Shown here: positions 1 through 7,272 of the stretch, one piece after another
Position numbering within the stretch: position 1 is the first letter of the stretch
How the letters are laid out: every line of letters begins with the position of its first letter
Source: Fusicatenibacter saccharivorans
Lineage (GTDB): Bacteria > Bacillota > Clostridia > Lachnospirales > Lachnospiraceae
Direction of reading: 5' to 3'
Assembly: GCF_015557635.1 (NCBI RefSeq)
Contig: NZ_JADNOP010000021.1
Span: 1 to 49,388, forward strand
Length of the DNA: 49,388 bases
Made by a program: the position numbers and the translations under genes
The notes under the pieces: generated by a model
The model's input: only the letters and a program-made list of their open reading frames with translations
What the model was told of the DNA's origin: nothing
Database searches by the model: none

Positions 1-44
1 AGGCTTTATTTTGTTATCCTCACCACTTCCGACTACTCTATTCT

Positions 45-61
45 CCCCAGCATAGCTGGGG
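45..61. other. Short GC hairpin
   Basis: A perfect 7-bp inverted repeat (CCCCAGC, loop ATA, GCTGGGG) lies near the left edge. There is no clear run of T on either side, so it is not a convincing terminator. The rest of the first 170 bases shows nothing I can identify. Confidence 0.3.
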
Positions 62-174
62 GATTAGACTTTTCATTAAAGTGCGTCTTCTTTTCAAATC
101 TACCTTCCTCTTTTCTCGATTTCGCACCGTTAGTCATTAACCTGAGCAGACACTTGTCTTAAGTTGACACTAGG

Positions 175-486
175 TTAACCACATTGGGTCTGACCCCAAA
201 ATCTTTTTTGATCGTAGTTTTCCGTTTTCAGCCCGGTAATCATACACTCAAGTCTTGCAACTTTTTTCTCATATGTATTGATTGCAAATTCAATACGATA
301 ATTTATCCCCTCAGATAAATTAACATTAAACACTTCATTTGCAATGCGATCCAACGAGCCAAGATATTTCTGCGTCCCCCAGTTCATGGCCACCAACACA
401 TCAGCGATAACCTGTTTGCAATAGTCGGTTCCATGATAATCTTTATGGGGTCTGACCCAAATGTTTCCCCTATTAAGCAAATCCAT
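175..486 (-). CDS. Possible small hypothetical protein between REP-like motifs
   Basis: An open frame of 103 codons that I do not recognise. It is rich in charged and aromatic residues, with a helical-looking middle and no signal peptide or membrane segment. A GGGTCTGACCC-type palindrome falls inside each end of the frame (186-197 and 447-458), so the termini are probably repeat sequence rather than evolved coding sequence. No good ribosome binding site precedes the ATG. It may be a remnant of a gene cut up by REP-like elements, or not a gene at all. Confidence 0.25.
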   Translation of the reverse strand: MDLLNRGNIWVRPHKDYHGTDYCKQVIADVLVAMNWGTQKYLGSLDRIANEVFNVNLSEGINYRIEFAINTYEKKVARLECMITGLKTENYDQKRFWGQTQCG

Positions 487-570
487 AGCAAGCTAAAAAT
501 TTTAATGAGGACAGACCCCAATGCTTGTGCTTGCGGAAAATTAAGCGCTTACGTTTTTTAAGTATAGCAA

Positions 571-599
571 AAAATCTAGAGCTGGCACTCTAGATTTTT
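571..599 (+). terminator. Rho-independent terminator with CTGGCA loop
   Basis: An 11-bp stem (AAAATCTAGAG with its complement) around the loop CTGGCA is followed by a T run. Because the stem begins with A's and ends with T's it could act in both directions. The six-base loop is identical to that of the terminator at 884-920, downstream of the small peptide gene. Confidence 0.7.
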
Positions 600-684
600 C
601 TGGCTTACTTGAAAATATAATTGCTTTTCTTAGCTATTCATATACTAACACGTTTTTCTTTTAAAATCAACTTGAAAATATGAA

Positions 685-713
685 TTGCTCAAAATATATT
701 TTTATGCTATCAT
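685..713 (+). promoter_or_regulatory. Promoter of the small membrane-peptide gene
   Basis: A -35 box TTGCTC (685-690) and a -10 box TATCAT (708-713) are separated by exactly 17 bp and lie about 40 bp upstream of the small peptide's start codon. This is a sigma-A type promoter judged by eye. Confidence 0.55.
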
Positions 714-755
714 GGATTTGCTGTCGACTCTTTCCAGCGGAGGGAGGTGACTTAT

Positions 756-851
756 TTGGAATACATAATTGCTTTTCTTATTTCTGTATTGGCATCTGTA
801 GTTGGCTACTATATTTGCAAGTGGTTAGACAGAAATGACAGACAGCACTAG
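756..851 (+). CDS. Small hydrophobic membrane peptide (31 aa), possible type I toxin-like peptide
   Basis: A 31-residue peptide with one transmembrane helix (about residues 3-22, IIAFLISVLASVVGYYI) and a short basic/polar tail (CKWLDRNDRQH). The start is a TTG, chosen because a strong GGAGG sits 8 bases upstream; an in-frame GTG at 747 would lie inside the binding site. It has its own promoter (685-713) and terminator (884-920). Size, single helix and charged tail resemble type I toxins and other regulatory membrane peptides, but no antisense antitoxin RNA is proven. A stretch of the coding sequence (ATAATTGCTTTTCTTA) is repeated upstream at about 618-633, which could matter for RNA pairing. 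Confidence 0.6.
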   Translation: MEYIIAFLISVLASVVGYYICKWLDRNDRQH

Positions 852-883
852 CCCAAACGGAATAGTCCACCTTAACGGACTTG

Positions 884-920
884 AGAATCCTGAAGCTGGC
901 ACTTCAGGATTCTTTTATTT
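884..920 (+). terminator. Strong terminator after the membrane peptide gene
   Basis: A perfect 11-bp stem (GAATCCTGAAG with its complement, from 885) around the loop CTGGCA is followed by TTTTATTT. It is preceded by a smaller hairpin (AGTCC/GGACT) near 865-882. Its loop is identical to that of the terminator at 571-599. Confidence 0.85.
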
Positions 921-1011
921 CTGATCCTTTTTCTTTAAGAAAATCGTAAGGGGGTCTGACCCCAATGACCCACTGGCGATTACCGTGACCGGACTTACAC
1001 CGGCAAGTGTA

Positions 1012-1075
1012 GTCCAGCTTTGCTGGACACACGTAAAAGAAAAGCCGCCCCGGTGTTGGCGCACCAGAGCGGCAA
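1012..1075. other. Two hairpins upstream of a recombinase remnant
   Basis: TCCAGC-TTT-GCTGGA near 1014-1028 and a larger GCCGC...GCGGC stem near 1044-1074 form strong hairpins. They lie just upstream of the truncated serine recombinase start at 1203 and are plausibly regulatory or end sequence of a decayed conjugative or transposable element. The open frame that spans them on the minus strand is probably incidental. Confidence 0.35.
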
Positions 1076-1202
1076 TCGATCATCCAGAAAATGGACAACC
1101 CTCCAAACGATATATTACTTTTTTCTGGAGCACCAAACAATCAGAAAGTTTGTTCGGTGTTATTTTTGTACTCATTTTTAGAGAAAATAAAGAAGAATGG
1201 TT

Positions 1203-1284
1203 ATGGCAAAGAAAAAGGCAGCAATATCATCACCGCTTCCAAGCTCTGACCTGGTTGATCTTTATATTAGAGTTTCTGTGCCAC
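1203..1284 (+). pseudogene. Truncated serine recombinase N-terminus
   Basis: Translation from the ATG at 1203 gives a lysine-rich start followed by DLVDLYIRVS, the hallmark first strand of the serine recombinase/resolvase domain (YxRVS, the S being the catalytic nucleophile). Immediately after RVS the sequence runs into the GGGGTCTGACCCC motif at 1288 and then the CRISPR array, so the remainder of the gene is missing. It is the 5' stump of a large serine recombinase of the kind that moves Firmicute integrative elements. Only about 27 codons remain, so this rests on a short match. Confidence 0.6.
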
Positions 1285-1298
1285 ATTGGGGTCTGACC

Positions 1299-1591
1299 CC
1301 ATATAGCACCTTTAGGTAAAGTACGACGAAATGGATGCATATCAGCTAAAAAAGTTTCAATTCCTTTTAGGTAAAGTACGACGCCATGGACAAGTGAACA
1401 ACTTCCTGTGTTTGAGTACAGAAAAAGTTTCAATTCCTTTTAGGTAAAGTACGACGATTAAAGAAGAAGGTGGTGAATAAAGGTCTTAGGGATTGTTTCA
1501 ATTCCTTTTAGGTAAAGTACGACAAAGCAAAGGATTTACGTAATACGTATATTCTGGTAAGTGTTTCAATTCCTTTTAGGTAAAGTACGAC
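1299..1591 (-). CRISPR. CRISPR array 1: 5 repeats, 4 spacers
   Basis: 29-bp repeats at 1299-1327 (degenerate), 1354-1382, 1427-1455, 1495-1523 and 1563-1591. Read on the minus strand the repeat begins GTCGTACTTTACC and ends GGAATTGAAAC, which gives an ATTGAAAC 8-nt handle typical of type III/I crRNAs. Spacers are 26, 44, 39 and 39 bp. The leader lies at the right end (1592-1759), so transcription is leftward. The leftmost repeat is altered in its last 10 or so bases on the crRNA strand and the adjoining spacer is short, as expected for the old, leader-distal end, possibly with a deletion. The repeat differs from array 2 at 5 positions. Confidence 0.97.
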
Positions 1592-1759
1592 AACAGCATT
1601 TCCGCTGTTTTCAGATTCTATTAAATCAGATTTTTCTCATTTTTGCAACCATTTTATCGAAAAAGTCGGTCGATCGTTTTTCTGAGATTCCTGATTTTCC
1701 TTGAATTTCAGCCATTTTGTGGAACTCATGATTTCAGCCACGAGACTGACCGACTTTTT
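1592..1759 (-). promoter_or_regulatory. Leader and promoter of CRISPR array 1
   Basis: This block is about 85-90% identical by eye to the leader of array 2 (4548-4715). On the minus strand it holds a promoter: -35 TTGCAA (1643-1648), 17-bp spacer, -10 TTTAAT (1620-1625), placing the start about 20 bases before the first repeat. Upstream is a 12-bp inverted repeat AAAAAGTCGGTC (1660-1671) / GACCGACTTTTT (1748-1759) which, in the minus direction, ends in five T's and could terminate the RT-cas1 transcript. A short AACAGC/GCTGTT hairpin adjoins the first repeat. Confidence 0.85.
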
Positions 1760-1782
1760 GCTATGGAACATAAGCTTCCCCG

Positions 1783-3681
1783 TTAATAATATTTGTATGG
1801 TTTATACGTTTCCCCAGTCAAAATAAAATTCTTATAATTTTGAACTTCGCTCTCCAGTAATTGGTAATAAGACATTTCTTTCCCTTTTATCGTAATCCTG
1901 CTCTTTAACTTTTCCTCATACATTTGCAGAAAAATATTCTTTCCTTCTCTCGATAAATACACACCTTGATTGGATGTTTCAAAATCAGTAAGCAGCGTTA
2001 ACATTTTTTTATTAATCATAGTAAAAATGATCCGGTCAATAACAATCGGTTTAAAAATATCCGCGAAGTCGAGATTTAAGCTCTGGTTTCTTTTATTTGA
2101 TGCATGCACCACTCCGAATCTCGGATCCAGACCTTTTTTCCAGATAATGTTTACGAATAAATTGTATAAGAGCGTATTTCCAAAGCTGATGCAAGCATTT
2201 ATAGCATCCTTCGGAGGACGTTTCGTCCGTTTTTCAAATTGGAAATCTGAAGTCTCCAATATTTGATTAAAACAAGTATAGTACAATTGCCGCGCCTTTG
2301 CTTCAAGTAACATCATATCATTTACCGAAGGGGCACGGTTCAGCGCATCTATGTACCCGCTTATTGCATCAACTTTTTCTTTGAAATCCCCCTTATGCTT
2401 CTTATCATAATATCGTAAATTTGCACGAATATTATGAAGTCCTGCAATTTCCATCCTACGCGCAGTATCCATTCTTACGTCTTCATTTAAATAATTCTTG
2501 CTTTGCACCAGGATTATTTCTGCAGATTTCTTTGTTTTTTCCGGCAAAAAACTACCTATCAAGCGACCATATTTATCGAAAAAAGAAACCTTTATTTCCC
2601 TGTTACTAAAACTCTGCAATACATTTGATGCCAATGTTACATTCCCATATATATTAAGCTGATCCGACACTTCCACCGGGATATAGTGCTTCTTTTGTTC
2701 GTTTTCAAAAAGAAGTCCAAAATCCTGGCGGTTTAGAATTCCATCCGACGTAATATGATATCTTCCGTTTATAAATTCAAGCCTACTGTCGTGCCAGTTC
2801 GAATATTGGTTCACACTTTTATAAATATGCTTTCTAACATCCACCTTTTTGTTTCGAATGAGAATATCATATCCTAAAATACTTCTGGTGCTTACGTCGA
2901 AAACTCCACTCTTTTCTTTGTTGACAGTCAACTTTCTTCGCTCCAGCCTTTCTGTTAATTCGCTGTATACCAATAAAGCTTTTTCATAGGAATCCATGTA
3001 AATATAAATATTGTCTGCATAACGAATCCAACATAATTTGCTTTCATCTAATTCTTTATCAAAATCATTTAAATAAAGATTACTGAGAATGGGGCTGATG
3101 GCATTTCCCTGCACAATTCCCTGTGTCTTTCTGCTAATTTTTCCTTCAAAGGATATATCGCAAAACAAATACTGCTTTATAAGATGTAAAACAGCTTCGT
3201 CGGTGATATATCTTTCAATTTCCGGAATCAAATTTTCCAAAGGAATTGTATCAAAATAGTTTTTCAAATCTATTTCAATTACATGCCTCATTCCAAGTTC
3301 TACATATTCTTTTGCCTTGAGAACAGCAGGCATTACGCCTTTGCTATCCTGATATGCATAACTATTTTCACAAAATATGGGAGCTAAATAACGGTTCAGT
3401 TTCTGGGATAGCAACCGTGTAATAAATCGATCTATTACGTTCAAACTGGCTATATTTCTGCGCTTTCCAGTCTTATTCATATGCTCACGTATCAGGATGA
3501 TTCCCGGCTGATATTCCTGATTCTTCAAATCCGAAATTATTTGGTCATGGTTCATTCTCCAGTACTTTTCCAATTCCGAAACGTGCATTCCGTCTGGACC
3601 GCAACCATCATTTTTCGTTGCGAAATGTTCAAATGCCAGACGCTGATTATTCTTCGAAAGCATTTCATCAATTGTAAACAT
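1783..3681 (-). CDS. cas1: Reverse transcriptase-Cas1 fusion (adaptation integrase)
   Basis: The N-terminal half (about residues 40-280) is a group II intron-like reverse transcriptase: motif A EIDLKNYFD with Asp138, motif B QGNAISPIL, and the YxDD site reading YADN (221-224), so the second catalytic aspartate is Asn. The C-terminal half (from about 330) is Cas1, with its metal ligands in place: Glu460 (LLEAKAR), His526 (GVVHA), Asp538/Asp541 (LDFADIF). Cas1 with Cas2 integrates new spacers; the RT is known in other RT-Cas1 proteins to allow spacers from RNA. Start: the ATG at 3681 sits just behind GAGGTGG; a GTG two codons earlier is possible. It follows cas2 closely, in the same unit. No Cas6 domain is fused. 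Confidence 0.95.
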   Translation of the reverse strand: MFTIDEMLSKNNQRLAFEHFATKNDGCGPDGMHVSELEKYWRMNHDQIISDLKNQEYQPGIILIREHMNKTGKRRNIASLNVIDRFITRLLSQKLNRYLAPIFCENSYAYQDSKGVMPAVLKAKEYVELGMRHVIEIDLKNYFDTIPLENLIPEIERYITDEAVLHLIKQYLFCDISFEGKISRKTQGIVQGNAISPILSNLYLNDFDKELDESKLCWIRYADNIYIYMDSYEKALLVYSELTERLERRKLTVNKEKSGVFDVSTRSILGYDILIRNKKVDVRKHIYKSVNQYSNWHDSRLEFINGRYHITSDGILNRQDFGLLFENEQKKHYIPVEVSDQLNIYGNVTLASNVLQSFSNREIKVSFFDKYGRLIGSFLPEKTKKSAEIILVQSKNYLNEDVRMDTARRMEIAGLHNIRANLRYYDKKHKGDFKEKVDAISGYIDALNRAPSVNDMMLLEAKARQLYYTCFNQILETSDFQFEKRTKRPPKDAINACISFGNTLLYNLFVNIIWKKGLDPRFGVVHASNKRNQSLNLDFADIFKPIVIDRIIFTMINKKMLTLLTDFETSNQGVYLSREGKNIFLQMYEEKLKSRITIKGKEMSYYQLLESEVQNYKNFILTGETYKPYKYY

Positions 3682-3688
3682 ATCCACC

Positions 3689-3949
3689 TCAGATAACGTT
3701 AGAAGTTGACTGCACGATACCGATTTGTTCCTTCTTTGTATACTTTACCGAATCCAAATGATAAATGATGACAGAATCCATTTGTGTATCAATAAGATGG
3801 CCTAATTCTTCTTTCAACGCCTTCAATTTTGATTCTGTAATATTTCCCTCAAATACAGACTTTTGTATATGAATCAAATATTTCCGGCATATTTTCAAGG
3901 CTTTCCCAACGCGTTTCTGATGGATATCGTATACCAGTATTACGTACAT
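3689..3949 (-). CDS. cas2: Cas2, adaptation partner of RT-Cas1
   Basis: An 86-residue protein of typical Cas2 length with the first beta strand and metal-binding aspartate in YVILVYDI (Asp8), then the ferredoxin-like fold. Cas2 bridges two Cas1 dimers and is needed for spacer integration. AAGGTG precedes the ATG by about 8 bases. The gene begins only 22 bases after the last, degenerate repeat of array 2 with no separate promoter in between, so its mRNA probably arises by read-through from the array. RT-cas1 follows directly. Confidence 0.93.
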   Translation of the reverse strand: MYVILVYDIHQKRVGKALKICRKYLIHIQKSVFEGNITESKLKALKEELGHLIDTQMDSVIIYHLDSVKYTKKEQIGIVQSTSNVI

Positions 3950-3971
3950 TCAATTCACACCTTTGTTTTAT

Positions 3972-4547
3972 AATTCAATTTCTCATAGGTAAGGTACAAC
4001 GGACCATTCGTCAGTCACATGTATCTCCAAACATGTTTCAATTCCTCATAGGTAAGGTACAACACTTTAATAAGCCACAGGTTGCTTACAGACAGATGGG
4101 TTTCAATTCCTCATAGGTAAGGTACAACTTGACATTATACAGTTGATGCTTGCTTCAAGGGCAAGCCTGAAAGGTTTCAATTCCTCATAGGTAAGGTACA
4201 ACGAAACAAGAGATATGTGTATCTGAGATTCAAGGAAGAAGAAATCGTTTCAATTCCTCATAGGTAAGGTACAACGAGTGCAAATTTAACTTGAATCTGA
4301 AAACAGGCGAAACGTTTCAATTCCTCATAGGTAAGGTACAACAAAATATAATGGAAAAAAAGAAAGCTACACGGATTATTAAGTTTCAATTCCTCATAGG
4401 TAAGGTACAACGAAACTCCACATAAGATTTTTGGAAAGAAAGACCCATTATGTTTCAATTCCTCATAGGTAAGGTACAACAAAGCTCAGCAGATTGTAGA
4501 AGAAGCAATCGAAAAAGCGTTTCAATTCCTCATAGGTAAGGTACAAC
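3972..4547 (-). CRISPR. CRISPR array 2: 9 repeats, 8 spacers
   Basis: 29-bp repeats at 3972-4000 (degenerate), 4035-4063, 4100-4128, 4174-4202, 4247-4275, 4314-4342, 4383-4411, 4452-4480 and 4519-4547. On the minus strand the repeat starts GTTGTACCTTACCTATG and ends GGAATTGAAAC. Spacers measure 34, 36, 45, 44, 38, 40, 40 and 38 bp; this wide spread fits type III with RT-Cas1. Eight repeats are identical; the leader-distal one (3972) has changes including the handle end. The leader is at 4548-4715. I could not identify the source of any spacer. Confidence 0.98.
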
Positions 4548-4715
4548 ATCAGCATTTCCGCTATTTTCACATTCTATTAAATCAAATTTTTCTCTTTTTT
4601 GCAACCATTTTATCACAAAAGTCGGTCGATCGTTTTTCTGAGATTCCTGATTTTCCTTAAATTTCCGCCATTTTGCGGAATTCATGATTTCAGGCATGAG
4701 ATCGACCGACTTTTT
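4548..4715 (-). promoter_or_regulatory. Leader and promoter of CRISPR array 2
   Basis: Near-copy of the array 1 leader. On the minus strand: -35 TTGCAA (4599-4604), 17-bp spacer, -10 TTTAAT (4576-4581). Upstream lies a perfect 15-bp inverted repeat, AAAAGTCGGTCGATC (4617-4631) and its complement (4700-4714), ending in T's in the direction of transcription. It sits directly after cas6, so it may both end the effector-operon transcript and start the array transcript. Homology with the other leader stops exactly at the outer edge of this inverted repeat. Confidence 0.87.
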
Positions 4716-4728
4716 CCAATTTAATTCT

Positions 4729-5451
4729 TTAAAGTATTTCAAACATTCCAAATCCCTGCGCGTTTTTCGCCCCAAGACCTGTCTGGTACAAGAAGTCCAG
4801 GTATTTACGTTCTCCGCTTAGTTTATAAGTTCCATACCAGGCAGTAATAAAAGTCCCCTTATAACGAGTTACCAGCTTTTTCGGCATACTGTTTTCACAG
4901 ATTCCCAGCTGTATTCCGGACATAGGAGCTATTCCATAATAGGCCTGGTATTTCCGGTAGAAATTATCATTGATCATCTCGCAAAATGGTTCTTCATCCG
5001 GACTGAAATACCAGGTTTTTTCGCTTTTCAAATCTGTGGCATATACCGTCACCGGAGATTTCATTCTGATAAGAAGCCGTCTTTCTTCCACCGTATAATC
5101 ATAAAGTTCCAAATCCACATCTGTATACACATGGTTTCCGAAAGTAACGCCCTTATTCCATATGCCTTCTCCCAGAAGCCGGATCAGAAGAGGTTCCGGA
5201 CTTCGCACTTCAAAGGAAACCTCTGAGAAAAACGTTATCTTCTTATTTTCAATTCGATATTCCCCTTTCAACTGACTGAATTGAAACATTTTGTACTGCC
5301 TCTGGCCCCGCATGAATCCACCTTCATGAAGGAATTCCGCATAGCCCGGTATAATATCCAGAGACCGATAAATAACAGCCTGGAGAATATGATTATAATT
5401 TACAGGTAGTAAAAGGGGCTCATCCAACTCGATATGTATGACCAACTGCAT
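4729..5451 (-). CDS. cas6: Cas6 crRNA-processing endoribonuclease
   Basis: 240 residues, the usual Cas6 length, with two ferredoxin-like halves and the diagnostic C-terminal glycine-rich loop (GLGAKNAQGFG, about 226-236). Cas6 cuts pre-crRNA within each repeat, leaving the 8-nt ATTGAAAC handle. It starts 2 bases after the stop of the insertion-containing Cas7 gene and ends just before the leader of array 2, as the last gene of the effector operon. The catalytic residues of Cas6 are not conserved enough to assign by eye. Confidence 0.9.
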   Translation of the reverse strand: MQLVIHIELDEPLLLPVNYNHILQAVIYRSLDIIPGYAEFLHEGGFMRGQRQYKMFQFSQLKGEYRIENKKITFFSEVSFEVRSPEPLLIRLLGEGIWNKGVTFGNHVYTDVDLELYDYTVEERRLLIRMKSPVTVYATDLKSEKTWYFSPDEEPFCEMINDNFYRKYQAYYGIAPMSGIQLGICENSMPKKLVTRYKGTFITAWYGTYKLSGERKYLDFLYQTGLGAKNAQGFGMFEIL

Positions 5452-5453
5452 GG

Positions 5454-7271
5454 TTATTGATTTCCCTTCCTATCATTATTCTTACCATTATTCTGCCATT
5501 TTTTTTCACTATAAGCCATGCCTAAATCTGTATCAAGAATATTGGGAAGATTTGCGTAGATCTTTATATCTTCTCTTTCTGATGCAAACTTTTTTCCTGA
5601 ATTAGTGCCACGATTTCTTACAAACCATTCATATCCTTTCTCAATCGCCTTGTTTTTCTGGGCAATATCTTTCGGATAAGAGATTTCCATGTTTTCCGGA
5701 ACACTGTCCAGACCAGCTATTTTATAAAATTCTTTTTTGGCATGAACACTTAAACCAGCCTGTTCATAGGTAAGAGCCGTTGTCAAAGGAGAAACTTTAT
5801 ATTCCAATTTTCCATCCTTCAGCGCAATTCTTCGTTCCTTCACTTCAAGCACCTTGCAGACAATACTTCCCATCCCCAATGGTTTTGCGCTTCCAAGCTT
5901 CAGACCCAGATTTTCTTTTTCACTGTTTAGGATCCAGACCAGCTGATTTAGCTGCTTTTTTGAAATCTCCTCAAAATAAAGGTCTCCACTAAAAGTAACT
6001 TTTCCTGTCACTGGTCTTACTGTTTTATTAAAATTGGATGGCTCTGCTTTAAGAATCCTGCTATTTCTGGAATGCCAGTAAAATTTTCTTCCACGCAATT
6101 CACCTGGTTTCGCTATAACCTTTCCATCTACCACCTGATAATCATAGGTCCAGAAAGTTGCTCCGTCAGGTTGCTTCAAGTAAAATTCTGTATTTCCAAG
6201 TTTAGGTCCGCCCAGTGCCTGAAGAGTGATTTTATTAAATTCATAATATTCCTCAGGCCTTCTCTTGTCAGTCACGTATAAATCTGTAAATCGTATCTTA
6301 GAACCACTGGAATCTCCATTTTTCCCAATGTGGCCAAACAATTCGCATGCCGGGCAGAAATTTTCTGTGCATGAAGCAAACTCTCCGGCAAGCATACCGA
6401 GGCTGTTATGAAATGCCTCCTTTGTTACTGTTGCAGGAGATAAATAAATCAGATTTTTTCCGACCGTGGAATAATTAACAGGAAAATACTGTTTCTTTTT
6501 ATCCTTAAAGAAGTTCTCCAGATCCTTCCGGTACTCTATATAAGCATCTTTGTTGTTTTTTTGCAGTGCCGGCTGAGACAAATAGGAACTAATCACCGGA
6601 AACAGCTTGCGTTCTACGTCATCTCTGGAAAGAACGATATTCTTCTTGTACCTGCCTTCACCAGCACGAGCACTTTTCTCCGAAAACGCATGGTATCTTT
6701 TTTTCGCCTTACTTCCGGTGCCTCCCATTCCCCATTTCAGAAGATATCCCTTTCCGACTATCAGATCCCCATTCCTCCAGTTGTTATATTCCATCGGACT
6801 TTTGCCGTTAAATGCCTTGTCCCCCACTGGCGTTGAAAAAGCATCTCTTAGTTCAAACATCCCCTCCTTATTTCTACAAAGAAGCGCAGGCTTAAACCGG
6901 ACAGGTGCCCGTTTCACCGGATATTCCTCACTGTTCAGCACTCCCATGCAGGAATCCGTTAACGTCTCATAAACATTTCTCACCACACCTCGCATCTCAC
7001 TGCCTGGAATTACCGGAATATGATATTCATTCTCATAAGTTTTTCCTGCCTCTAGTTCCGTATAGGAAAAAAAGTCATAAGATTTATGATTCTCCACCTT
7101 TGTGGATTCACTAAATGCTGATTCCGAACTGGAATTTGGTATAAAAAGAGGTGATTCCGTTGTTATGCTGTATTTTATCACACCGGTGTGGCGGTCGGTG
7201 TCTGTATAAGCTTTCGCCTTTTGTGCCGGAAAATTGATAAAATTATATGGGTTGATAAATTTATCTGCCAT
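5454..7271 (-). CDS. cas7: Cas7-family backbone subunit with large insertion
   Basis: A 605-residue RAMP protein. The N-terminal part has the Cas7 pattern IPVIPGSEMRGVVRN (about 85-99); a long lysine-rich insertion follows (about 115-270); then a cysteine cluster CTENFCPAC (301-309) probably binds zinc; then the glycine-rich RAMP end (LGSAKPLGMGS). Length and layout match the Cas7-insertion subunit of III-Dv complexes. As a Cas7 it should bind crRNA and may cut target RNA every six bases, but I cannot assign the catalytic acid. The C-terminus (about 530-605) is highly charged. AGAGGTGA precedes the start; one base separates it from csx19. Confidence 0.85.
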   Translation of the reverse strand: MADKFINPYNFINFPAQKAKAYTDTDRHTGVIKYSITTESPLFIPNSSSESAFSESTKVENHKSYDFFSYTELEAGKTYENEYHIPVIPGSEMRGVVRNVYETLTDSCMGVLNSEEYPVKRAPVRFKPALLCRNKEGMFELRDAFSTPVGDKAFNGKSPMEYNNWRNGDLIVGKGYLLKWGMGGTGSKAKKRYHAFSEKSARAGEGRYKKNIVLSRDDVERKLFPVISSYLSQPALQKNNKDAYIEYRKDLENFFKDKKKQYFPVNYSTVGKNLIYLSPATVTKEAFHNSLGMLAGEFASCTENFCPACELFGHIGKNGDSSGSKIRFTDLYVTDKRRPEEYYEFNKITLQALGGPKLGNTEFYLKQPDGATFWTYDYQVVDGKVIAKPGELRGRKFYWHSRNSRILKAEPSNFNKTVRPVTGKVTFSGDLYFEEISKKQLNQLVWILNSEKENLGLKLGSAKPLGMGSIVCKVLEVKERRIALKDGKLEYKVSPLTTALTYEQAGLSVHAKKEFYKIAGLDSVPENMEISYPKDIAQKNKAIEKGYEWFVRNRGTNSGKKFASEREDIKIYANLPNILDTDLGMAYSEKKWQNNGKNNDRKGNQ

Positions 7272-7272
7272 C

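Larger units (their letters stand above)
186..1300. repeat. Cluster of REP-like GGGGTCTGACCCC palindromes
   Basis: Five copies of the same palindrome or close variants occur at 186-197, 447-458, 507-519, 950-963 and 1288-1300. The core is GGGG TCTGA CCCC, often followed by A or AATG. Such GGGGTC(A/T)GACCCC motifs are known near REP-associated tyrosine transposases (RAYT, IS200-like), but no RAYT gene is present in this window. The last copy abuts the degenerate end of CRISPR array 1 and the break point of a recombinase gene fragment, which suggests these elements mark rearrangement junctions. Confidence 0.6.

Noticed and set aside
904-1140. 78-codon minus-strand frame over the hairpins upstream of the recombinase stump
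   Set aside because: Looks like coding potential created by palindromic GC-rich sequence; no binding site. Similar frames arise near mobile-element ends without evidence of expression.
1592-1759. tracrRNA or type II-like anti-repeat in the leader
   Set aside because: No segment complementary to the repeat is present, and there is no Cas9; the block is a leader shared by both arrays.
4258-4482. Minus-strand frame of 74 codons inside CRISPR array 2
   Set aside because: It is made of repeats read as YLTYEEL blocks; the array explains it fully.
4530-4775. 81-codon minus-strand frame covering the array 2 leader
   Set aside because: The equivalent frame in the array 1 leader is broken by a stop, and the region is explained by the promoter, inverted repeat and end of cas6.
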